Source: Raoultibacter massiliensis (GTDB taxonomy: Bacteria; Actinomycetota; Coriobacteriia; Coriobacteriales; Eggerthellaceae). Taken from it: a DNA stretch of 11,903 nucleotides. Each line of letters opens with the position of its first letter. Position 1 is the stretch's first letter. The translations under genes and the position numbers were made by a program. Location of the stretch: NCBI RefSeq assembly GCF_900199545.1, contig NZ_LT962671.1, positions 45,572 to 57,474 of the forward strand, given 5' to 3'. Shown piece by piece: positions 7,753 to 11,903 of the stretch. Below the pieces are notes generated by a model. The model searched no databases and was not told the origin of the DNA. It saw only the letters and a program-made list of their open reading frames with translations.

Positions 7753-7842
7753 AAGAGGCGTGCCGCATGGAGCAGTGCATCTACGGATTCTTTCGAGAAC
7801 CCCTCCTCCTGCCTGGAGCGGATCGAGGATTCTCTTCGATGA
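7753..7842 (+). pseudogene. Decayed 3' end of a second DtxR/MntR-family regulator gene
   Basis: This stretch aligns with the last 30 codons of the intact regulator downstream (8290-8381) and ends at the equivalent stop (TGA at 7840-7842 versus TAA). The first part reads EEACRMEQCI in one frame; a 2-base deletion near 7782 moves the rest into another frame, where it reads STDSFENPSSCLERIEDSLR. The ligand His of the EACRMEH motif is Gln here. There is no matching N-terminal HTH domain, because the ECF ATPase gene ends only 55 bases earlier. It cannot make a working regulator. The simplest reading is a tandem duplicate whose 5' part was lost. Confidence 0.82.
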
Positions 7843-7901
7843 GGGATCGGCATCGCCAATCGGCCGGCCCCATCGTCTTTGCCGATGCGGGGTCGGCTCG
7901 T
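7753..7901 (+). repeat. Diverged direct repeat, copy 1 (regulator 3' end plus tail)
   Basis: By hand alignment, 7753-7901 matches 8290-8440 with 24 mismatches over 149 columns (about 84% identity) and one 2-base gap. The match continues about 60 bases past the stop codon into non-coding DNA, so it is a DNA-level duplication and not just protein homology. A patchier match follows: TGCGGCGGA at 7901-7909 and TGCAGGGACT at 7932-7941 recur at 8651 and 8687. Confidence 0.85.
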
Positions 7902-7964
7902 GCGGCGGACTGTTCGCGAAGCCGTGTCGCCTGCAGGGACTAGGCGAACGAGAGGATGATTTGA

Positions 7965-8381
7965 ATGAGGGATGAAGCCGATGCGAGCTGCGGCTCACGG
8001 AGCAGGGCGACAACCAAGTCGTCCGAAGACTACCTCGAGGCCATCCTCGTGATCCGCCGCCTGCGCGGGTCGTGCCGCAACGTGGACATCGCCGAGCGCC
8101 TGGGCTTCTCGAAGGCGAGCGTCACCAAGGCGCTCGGCAACCTGGCTCGTAAGGGCCTTGTCGAGGTGGTCGATCACGACGTTCGCTTGACCGCAGCTGG
8201 AAAGCACCTTGCCGAGGAGACGCTATCTAAACACCGCTTCTTCGAGCGTCTGCTCGCCAACGCCGGGGTGAATGCGGAAGTTGCCTCCAAAGAGGCATGC
8301 CGCATGGAGCACTGCATCTCCACGGATTCTTTCGAGAAGCTCTCCTCCCACCTAGGGCGGATTCAGGATTCCCTTCGATAA
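7965..8381 (+). CDS. DtxR/MntR-family metal-dependent transcriptional repressor
   Basis: This 138-residue regulator starts at an ATG with AGAGGA 8 bases upstream. A winged-helix DNA-binding domain covers about residues 18-80, with the HTH at about 38-60 (VDIAERLGFSKASVTKAL). The metal-binding and dimerisation helices follow. Aligning with MntR, D22 and E25 match Asp8 and Glu11, H90 matches His77, and E115/H116 match Glu102/His103. C112 occupies the position of MntR Glu99, equivalent to DtxR Cys102. The length is MntR-like, with no C-terminal SH3 domain, but the Cys ligand is DtxR-like. Such proteins repress uptake genes when Fe(II) or Mn(II) is plentiful. Its place after the ECF operon supports a metal-related cargo. 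A degraded second copy lies just upstream. Confidence 0.87.
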   Translation: MRDEADASCGSRSRATTKSSEDYLEAILVIRRLRGSCRNVDIAERLGFSKASVTKALGNLARKGLVEVVDHDVRLTAAGKHLAEETLSKHRFFERLLANAGVNAEVASKEACRMEHCISTDSFEKLSSHLGRIQDSLR

Positions 8382-8440
8382 GGGATCAGCATCACCAAGC
8401 GACCGGCCTCATCGCCTTTGACAATGCTGTGCCGGCTCAT
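8290..8440 (+). repeat. Diverged direct repeat, copy 2 (intact regulator 3' end plus tail)
   Basis: This is the intact partner of the repeat at 7753-7901. It includes the last 30 codons and stop of the regulator and 59 bases after it. The shared non-coding tail shows that the duplicated unit extended beyond the gene. Confidence 0.85.
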
Positions 8441-8481
8441 ATTCCAAAATAGCCACGATTCGTCTGGCGAGTTCCCCTACC

Positions 8482-8520
8482 AGCAAAGCGGCCCTCCGAA
8501 TTGGACGGGGCCGCTTTGCT
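8482..8520 (+). terminator. Strong hairpin, likely intrinsic terminator at the cargo end
   Basis: AGCAAAGCGGCCC (8482-8494) and GGGCCGCTTTGCT (8508-8520) form a perfect 13-bp stem with a 13-base loop that can itself pair through TCC and GGA. The following bases are pyrimidine-rich (TTCTCTTCTTCCTT from 8526) but lack an uninterrupted T-tract. It lies 100 bases after the regulator stop and is the likely end of the cargo transcripts. It could act in both directions. Confidence 0.7.
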
Positions 8521-8827
8521 ATGCCGTTCTCTTCTTCCTTGTCAGGTCCCCACCTCATCATCTCGATTATCTGCGGCCAAGGCCTTCAAGTTGCAGGACG
8601 CATCCCGAAAATCAAGGCACATAAAGCAAAACTACTACCTGGGTGGCGCTTGCGGCGGATTGCGCAGATTTCGTCAACGAATGACATGCAGGGACTTAGC
8701 GGGACAAGCCCGCTTTTACCGTTTTGACCCCACTCGACTCCGGCTCGAACATGACCGAAAGGACTTTATTGGAGCTATCGGTGCTCGAAACGCTTTAAGA
8801 GCGCCTTGTGGAGACGAAAGGAAACCC
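8521..8827 (+). other. Intergenic stretch between cargo and ICE backbone, no convincing gene
   Basis: About 300 bases without a supported gene. An open frame runs through it into the downstream HTH gene, but the translation has no recognisable features and no ribosome binding site. Fragments near 8651-8700 resemble sequence following the decayed regulator copy (7901-7946). A short hairpin lies at 8698-8714. A weak promoter (TTGACC at 8724-8729, poor -10 near 8747) might serve the backbone genes, but I would not rely on it. Confidence 0.5.
8698..8714 (+). terminator. Short hairpin followed by TTTT, possible terminator
   Basis: AGCGGG (8698-8703) and CCCGCT (8709-8714) make a 6-bp stem with a 5-base loop, followed by a short TTTTACC tail. 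It resembles a weak intrinsic terminator that would insulate the backbone genes from cargo transcription. Confidence 0.4.
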
Positions 8828-9052
8828 ATGGACGTATCGGAAGACGGCATCAGAGGCCTTCGGCGATTCGGAGGATCGAGCCGATCGCTGTCCGACCTCG
8901 TTGATGCGGAGGAAGTGTCCCGGCATCTCGGAATAACGCCCAGAAGGGTGCTGTCGATGGCCCGCAAGGGCTCGATTCCCTGCGTGAGGCTCAGCGCGAA
9001 GACCATTCGCTTCGATATCGAAGCTGTCGACCGGGCCCTTGGAAGGCGGTAG
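8828..9052 (+). CDS. Excisionase-type helix-turn-helix protein
   Basis: This is a 74-residue protein. The ATG at 8828 follows GAAAGGA at a suitable distance; the open frame continues upstream but that part looks non-coding. Residues about 22-70 form the compact HTH_17/excisionase fold: LVDAEEVSRHLGITPRRVLS, then a basic wing with GSIPCVRLSAKTIRFD and a final helix (IEAVDRAL). The Lys/Arg-rich wing and the FD..AVDRAL ending are typical of Xis-like and Mer-type DNA-bending proteins. In ICEs such a protein acts as a recombination directionality factor or a regulator of the replication and transfer genes. It is the first gene of the backbone block after the cargo, 63 bases upstream of the second HTH paralogue. 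It is not a copy of the 255-485 gene. Confidence 0.78.
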   Translation: MDVSEDGIRGLRRFGGSSRSLSDLVDAEEVSRHLGITPRRVLSMARKGSIPCVRLSAKTIRFDIEAVDRALGRR

Positions 9053-9115
9053 GCATGCTGACGGCGCTCTTGCGCGCGCTGCCGCGTTCCGCCGCCTTCG
9101 GAAGGAGCACTCGAC

Positions 9116-9349
9116 ATGATTTCTGATAGAAAAGCATCTGGCGTCTTCGTCAAGACGCCCGTCCTTGTCCAGGACACGTATTCGGTCGAGGAGATTGCAA
9201 TTCTGTTCCGCGTAAGCCGAAACAGCGTCTACGAGTGGCACAAGCGCGAGGACGACCCCCTGCCTTTGAGGCGCATGAACGGCAAGAAGCGCGGGTTCTT
9301 CGCCTATCGCGACGAGCTCCTCGAGTGGAGCAAGCGCAATGCGGTCTAG
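9116..9349 (+). CDS. Small helix-turn-helix DNA-binding protein (excisionase-like), copy 2
   Basis: This 77-residue protein starts at an ATG with GGAAGGAG upstream, the same start signal as copy 1. The HTH spans QDTYSVEEIAILFRVSRNSV, followed by the conserved EDDPLPLRRM, a basic stretch (NGKKRGFFAY) and DELLEWSKR. About 51 of 66 aligned residues are identical to the 255-485 product. Differences cluster in the recognition-helix flank (YEWHKRE versus YEWSLLE), so the two may bind different sites. It precedes the replication-initiator-like gene by 20 bases and probably regulates or assists that module. DNA similarity stops sharply after the stop codon. Confidence 0.8.
   Translation: MISDRKASGVFVKTPVLVQDTYSVEEIAILFRVSRNSVYEWHKREDDPLPLRRMNGKKRGFFAYRDELLEWSKRNAV
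9311..9336 (+). repeat. 26-bp perfect direct repeat, right copy
   Basis: Identical to 447-472 and in the same orientation, inside the second HTH gene. Together the copies bracket the whole cargo. Confidence 0.85.
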
Positions 9350-9369
9350 GGACGCGGGGAACGACCGGC

Positions 9370-9831
9370 ATGGCGGAGCGTAGCGACGAGGCTTTCATCA
9401 TCGTAAGGGAGTTCATGACGAGGGGGCTCGGCCTCACAGGCCTCCCCCTCCTTGTGTACGCCCGGATCTACGGCTTCTGCGAAAGCGGATCCCCCTACTT
9501 CGAGAGCAAGGCGCATCTGGGCAAGATTCTCGGAGTCGACACGCGAAGCGTTGTCCGAGCGGTGAGGAAGCTCGAGGAGGCGGGCCTTGTGTTCGAGGTA
9601 GGCCGCCAAGAGCTTTCCAAAGGGAGGGAGACGAAGGTCTACCGCATAGACTTCGAGGCGGCCCGAAGGGCGAAGGGGGCAATCGAGGGGGCCGGCCAGT
9701 CGACGCATGGCGAAATGCCATCGGATGACCGCGGGCCGCGCCCGTGCCGCCTTCTGCATGACCAGACGCCATGCCGACCCCTGACGCCTTGCCAGCTAAT
9801 AACAAAGACGGAAAACAAAGATTACAGATAG
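9370..9831 (+). CDS. Winged-helix replication initiator-like protein
   Basis: This is a 153-residue protein. Start 9370 (MAERSDEAFIIVREFM) is chosen because the frame upstream of it is a shadow of the HTH gene; the ribosome binding site is weak. Residues about 8-95 form a winged-helix domain like those of DnaD-type and RepA_N-type initiators: a region read through LTGLPLLVYARIYGF, an HTH at about 46-70 (AHLGKILGVDTRSVVRAVRKL), and a wing with EAGLVFE and TKVYRID. A low-complexity tail ends in ITKTENKDYR, the sort of tail seen in phage and ICE replication HTH proteins. The DnaC-like loader gene follows within 9 bases, so the pair is probably the replication or maintenance module of the element, acting at its origin. 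It is shorter than classic RepA proteins. Confidence 0.68.
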   Translation: MAERSDEAFIIVREFMTRGLGLTGLPLLVYARIYGFCESGSPYFESKAHLGKILGVDTRSVVRAVRKLEEAGLVFEVGRQELSKGRETKVYRIDFEAARRAKGAIEGAGQSTHGEMPSDDRGPRPCRLLHDQTPCRPLTPCQLITKTENKDYR

Positions 9832-9839
9832 GACGTGCC

Positions 9840-10583
9840 ATGGGCGAATCGAAGCCGACGCATTCGGAGGCTTGCTGCGAATACTGCGGTCGCCCCCTCG
9901 CTCCATGCGTGGTCGAGTTCGGCGCCAGGCGGATCGTCGCGGGGTTCCGCGAATGCGACTGCGAGGGCGCACGCGGGCAAAGGGCGCGAGCCGAGAGGAT
10001 GGAAGCCGCGAAGAGGGAAGCGCGCCTGGCCGAGCGCCGCAAGCGCGCGGGGATCCCGAAGCGGTTCCTCGGCGCGACCGTCCAGCACCAGGACCTCATC
10101 GACTACCTCGAGTCGTTCGAAGGCAGCGCAGGGCGAGGCCTCTACATATACGGCTCGGTCGGAAGGGGAAAAAGCTATTCAGCCGCAGCCTTGGCGAACG
10201 CCTTCGTGGACGCCGGCTACCGCACGGTGTTCACAACGGCATCGGCGATGCTCGAGAGGATCAAGGCGAGCTTCTCGGGGAACGGGGAGACTGATTCGGT
10301 CATTTCCAGATACGCTGCATGCGACGTCCTCGTCCTCGACGACCTCGGCAAAGAGGATGCCAAGGAGTGGTCCTCGAACATGATGTTCCTTGTGATAAAC
10401 GCCCGATACGAAAACATGAGGCCGACCATCTTCACCTCGAACTACTCGCCCCAGGCGCTATCGAAAAGGCTTGGAAGGAAGGGAGAGACGGAGACCGCCG
10501 AGGCTATCGCGAGCCGGCTCTCGGAGACCACCATCCCCATCCACCTCACGGGGCCGGATATGAGGATTGCGTCAAGGATGTGA
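9840..10583 (+). CDS. DnaC-like AAA+ ATPase, helicase loader
   Basis: This is a 247-residue protein. The ATG at 9840 is favoured over 9771 because it follows AGGAC and the upstream stop at 9831. An N-terminal zinc-ribbon-like cluster (C13-x2-C16 and C39-x-C41) precedes a charged linker and an AAA+ domain. That domain has Walker A GSVGRGKS at 105-112, Walker B VLVLDDLG at 163-170, a sensor-1-like TSNYS at 199-203 and an arginine-finger-like R226 in ASRLSET. The layout matches DnaC/IstB-type ATPases that load replicative helicase onto single-stranded DNA. Together with the preceding winged-helix protein it forms the replication module expected in Tn1549-like ICEs. It is unlikely to be a transposase partner, because no istA-like gene is nearby. 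Confidence 0.85.
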   Translation: MGESKPTHSEACCEYCGRPLAPCVVEFGARRIVAGFRECDCEGARGQRARAERMEAAKREARLAERRKRAGIPKRFLGATVQHQDLIDYLESFEGSAGRGLYIYGSVGRGKSYSAAALANAFVDAGYRTVFTTASAMLERIKASFSGNGETDSVISRYAACDVLVLDDLGKEDAKEWSSNMMFLVINARYENMRPTIFTSNYSPQALSKRLGRKGETETAEAIASRLSETTIPIHLTGPDMRIASRM

Positions 10584-10618
10584 CCGACGGGACTTGCCGG
10601 GACGACGGCGCCTTCTCC

Positions 10619-10635
10619 CGCCGACGCCATCGGCG
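10619..10635 (+). other. 6-bp hairpin downstream of the helicase loader gene
   Basis: CGCCGA (10619-10624) and TCGGCG (10630-10635) are perfect complements around a 5-base loop. No T-tract follows. It could be a weak terminator or one arm of a recognition site. Confidence 0.35.
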
Positions 10636-10669
10636 AGTCTGTGAGTAAATCGCGACAAGAATCGAGGGC

Positions 10670-10695
10670 AGTCGGCGTGCGGATGGCAGCCGACT
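10670..10695 (+). other. 7-bp inverted repeat upstream of the 172-residue gene
   Basis: AGTCGGC (10670-10676) and GCCGACT (10689-10695) are perfect complements with a 12-base loop, 22 bases before the next start codon. With the hairpin at 10619-10635, it makes a structured 133-base intergenic region. Possible roles are an operator or mRNA structure. Confidence 0.38.
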
Positions 10696-10716
10696 CCGGA
10701 AGGCGATGGAGGAACG

Positions 10717-11235
10717 ATGACGGGCAGGTTGAAGGAAGCCGACGAGAGAACCAAGCGGGAGCTCACCGACAAATGCCAGGAGAACGGCTGGCTCAGGCGG
10801 GGCGGATACCCCTGGCAAGACGACCCCTACCTCGAGGAATACCCCTACGAGTTCGCGAAGGCCGGCAGCGTGGAAGAGCTGCGCGGCTTCTTCGCGCACG
10901 GAAACTGGGCGCTGCGCCAGGGGATCGTGTACGAGGATCTCGCCTTCGTGCAGCAGGTCGACGGCGGCGACGAGTGGTGGACGCTGAAGCGCACCGACTC
11001 CGGCTGGCTCGCCTTCGAGAGTTGGTCCTTCGGCCGCATCGTGCAGGAGCCCGAGAGGTTCTCACATGCGATAGAGTGCATGCATCGCGCAACTCCAGAG
11101 CAGTGCAAGCGCCTCGAGTACATGGAGGCGGTTCCGAGCATCGAGGATGCCGCCAGACGCGCACGCGATTCCATCCAGCAACTGAACAAAACGGCGATGA
11201 CGCCCACGCGCGGCGCGCGGGCGGAGCTTCGCTGA
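10717..11235 (+). CDS. Uncharacterised ICE backbone protein, 172 residues
   Basis: I do not recognise this protein. The ATG at 10717 has GGAGGA just upstream. It is soluble and acidic-to-neutral in its first two thirds, with many aromatic residues (PWQDDPYLEEYPYEF, then NWAL, EWWTL and SWSF) and a more basic C-terminus (about 142-172). There is no signal peptide or membrane segment. It lies between the helicase loader and the PcfB-like gene, where Tn1549-like elements often carry small accessory proteins of unknown function. The frame ends at 11235, just before a terminator-like hairpin. The even codon bias across the frame and the good start signal make it a real gene. Function unknown. Confidence 0.72.
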   Translation: MTGRLKEADERTKRELTDKCQENGWLRRGGYPWQDDPYLEEYPYEFAKAGSVEELRGFFAHGNWALRQGIVYEDLAFVQQVDGGDEWWTLKRTDSGWLAFESWSFGRIVQEPERFSHAIECMHRATPEQCKRLEYMEAVPSIEDAARRARDSIQQLNKTAMTPTRGARAELR

Positions 11236-11245
11236 ACACACTTAC

Positions 11246-11268
11246 GAAGGCGGGTTCACCCCGCCTTC
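11246..11268 (+). terminator. 9-bp perfect hairpin, likely intrinsic terminator
   Basis: GAAGGCGGG (11246-11254) and CCCGCCTTC (11260-11268) form a perfect 9-bp GC-rich stem with a 5-base loop. The tail TCTGTTTTC is moderately T-rich. It starts 11 bases after the stop of the 172-residue gene and probably separates it from the conjugation block that follows. Confidence 0.68.
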
Positions 11269-11288
11269 TCTGTTTTCGGAAAGCGACT

Positions 11289-11303
11289 GGGACAGTCTGT
11301 CCC
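11289..11303 (+). promoter_or_regulatory. 15-bp palindrome, candidate operator before the PcfB-like gene
   Basis: GGGACAG (11289-11295) and CTGTCCC (11297-11303) are perfect complements around a single T. With a one-base centre it cannot form a hairpin loop, so it looks like a protein-binding dyad and not RNA structure. It lies between the terminator-like hairpin and the start codon at 11327. Confidence 0.5.
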
Positions 11304-11326
11304 ACCAAGAGGAAGGGACAAGAAGC

Positions 11327-11875
11327 ATGACAAACGACTTCGGCGACGACTCCGGAGAGAAACTCGTCGACTGGATGATCCGCATAGGCCAGGATGCCGG
11401 CGAGGCGGCCATGATGGCCAGCGGCGAGCGGCTCGCATCGGCGTTCAGGCGCGCCCGCGGCGAAGACGCAATCGAAGGCGGGGCCGAACCTGGCCGCAGC
11501 GTGGCCGAGTGGGCAAAGCTCGACCTGTCCGAATTCACAGCGCTTCCCGAGTACGAGACCATCCGCCAGGTCATCGACGAGAAACTCTCGCGCGAGGGCA
11601 TCCGACACGAGTTCGCGCCCATGCCGGAGGGCGAGCATCTCGTCTTCATGGTCGAGGATGCGCCCGCAGTGAACGAGGCTTTCAAGGACCTCGAGAAGAC
11701 CACGCGCGCATCCGCCCAGCGCGCGGGAAAGGAACTCTCGCAGATGCGCGAGCGTATCAAGGGCGAACCCATCGCGGAGAAGGCGGCGCGCGCCAGGGAG
11801 GCGTCATCCCGACTGGAGGCCGCCAAGGGAAAGTCGCGCGAGATGTCGCGCGGCGTCGAGACGAGGGCGAAATGA
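11327..11875 (+). CDS. PcfB/DUF3801-like conjugation protein
   Basis: This 182-residue soluble protein starts at an ATG with GGAAGGG about 10 bases upstream. The N-terminus carries an amphipathic helix (GEKLVDWMIRIGQDAGEAA). The middle (about 65-125) has the pattern LDLSEFTALPEYETIRQVID, then GIRHEF, LVFMVEDAPAVNEAF, which resembles the core of DUF3801 proteins such as PcfB. The C-terminal 60 residues are highly charged, alanine-rich and helical. PcfB partners with the coupling protein PcfC/VirD4 and the relaxosome in conjugation. The stop overlaps the next start by ATGA, as expected when the coupling protein gene follows. The assignment is by pattern and position, so it is moderate. Confidence 0.55.
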   Translation: MTNDFGDDSGEKLVDWMIRIGQDAGEAAMMASGERLASAFRRARGEDAIEGGAEPGRSVAEWAKLDLSEFTALPEYETIRQVIDEKLSREGIRHEFAPMPEGEHLVFMVEDAPAVNEAFKDLEKTTRASAQRAGKELSQMRERIKGEPIAEKAARAREASSRLEAAKGKSREMSRGVETRAK

Positions 11876-11903
11876 GGCCGCTTGCGCAGGCGCTCGCGGC
11901 GGG
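11872..11903 (+). CDS. 5' end of the next gene, probably the VirD4/TraG coupling protein (partial)
   Basis: An ATG at 11872 overlaps the TGA of the PcfB-like gene (ATGA) and stays open to the window edge, giving MRPLAQALAA. Ten residues cannot identify it. In Tn1549-like elements the DUF3801 gene is followed directly by the type IV coupling protein gene, so that is the likely identity by position only. Confidence 0.42.
   Translation, partial: MRPLAQALAA

Larger units (their letters stand above)
1..11903. mobile_element. Internal part of a Tn1549-like integrative and conjugative element with a transporter cargo
   Basis: The right-hand third has the gene order typical of Tn1549-type conjugative elements: a winged-helix replication initiator, a DnaC-like ATPase, a PcfB/DUF3801-like protein, and the start of an overlapping gene where the VirD4/TraG coupling protein is expected. 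The left two thirds is an unrelated regulator and transporter cassette of the kind carried as ICE cargo. No integrase, relaxase or attachment site is visible, so the ends of the element lie outside the window. The family assignment rests on gene order and recognisable motifs, not on a database match. Confidence 0.62.

Noticed and set aside
7686..7943. 85-residue open frame after the ECF ATPase
   Set aside because: It is an accidental frame through the decayed regulator fragment. The homology shifts frame part-way, so no single product is preserved.
8501..8827. N-terminal extension of the excisionase-type gene to 8501
   Set aside because: The extension has no domain features and begins inside the terminator hairpin. 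The ATG at 8828 has a ribosome binding site and gives a normal-length protein.
9840..10583. IstB-type insertion-sequence ATPase as an alternative for the DnaC-like gene
   Set aside because: No istA transposase or inverted terminal repeats are nearby, whereas a winged-helix initiator precedes it directly and there is an N-terminal Cys cluster, which fits a helicase loader.
10641..11330. 229-residue open frame overlapping the 172-residue gene
   Set aside because: It runs in a different frame through the hairpin and palindrome, is extremely Arg/Gly-rich, and has no start signal comparable to GGAGGA at 10717.
10793..11638. 281-residue antisense open frame across the 172-residue and PcfB-like genes
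   Set aside because: It spans two sense genes plus a terminator hairpin, and its translation is Arg/Ser/Pro-rich low-complexity sequence. I treat it as a shadow.
1..11903. CRISPR array, tRNA, rRNA or riboswitch
   Set aside because: No regularly spaced short repeats, cloverleaf-like or conserved rRNA sequence, or recognisable riboswitch core was seen on either strand.

Overview
The window is a stretch of a high-GC integrative and conjugative element (ICE) carrying an apparent metal or metal-chelate transport cargo. High GC content, the codon style and the backbone gene order suggest an actinobacterial gut anaerobe, most likely Coriobacteriia (Eggerthella/Slackia/Gordonibacter-like). That assignment is inference: there is no rRNA or marker gene here.

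Left end (1-628). The last 22 codons of an unidentified gene are followed by a small helix-turn-helix (HTH) gene at 255-485 and non-coding DNA. A close paralogue of this HTH gene sits at 9116-9349 on the other side of the cargo, about 77% identical over 66 residues and sharing a perfect 26-bp direct repeat. The cargo is therefore bracketed by two copies of the same backbone gene.

Cargo (629-8520), all on the + strand. It starts with a TetR-family regulator (706-1344). A tightly packed five-gene transport operon follows: two half-size ABC proteins with fused membrane and ATPase domains (1418-3211 and 3204-4958), then a complete energy-coupling-factor (ECF) transporter made of an S component (4983-5564), a T component (5564-6259) and a double ATPase (6250-7698). 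An 18-bp motif (AAAGATARCTAAGTYATT) occurs once in front of tetR and once in front of the operon, at both putative promoters, and is probably the TetR operator. The cargo ends with an intact DtxR/MntR-family metalloregulator (7965-8381), preceded by the decayed 3' end of a second copy of that gene, and closes with a perfect 13-bp hairpin. ABC pair plus ECF plus metal-sensing repressor is reminiscent of siderophore or haem uptake loci such as the streptococcal equibactin import genes and the group A streptococcal haem ECF system. The substrate itself cannot be read from the sequence.

ICE backbone (8828-11903), all on the + strand. The order is an excisionase-type HTH protein, the second HTH paralogue, a winged-helix replication-initiator-like protein, a DnaC-like helicase loader, an unrecognised 172-residue protein, a PcfB/DUF3801-like protein, and a 10-codon start overlapping the PcfB-like gene by ATGA. 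In Tn1549-like elements the next gene is the VirD4/TraG coupling protein. The order replication initiator, DnaC-like ATPase, DUF3801, coupling protein is the Tn1549-type arrangement.

No CRISPR array, tRNA, rRNA, transposase or integrase gene was seen. The most unusual points are the HTH-bracketed cargo, the tandem and partly decayed metalloregulator, and the paired tetR operator motif.
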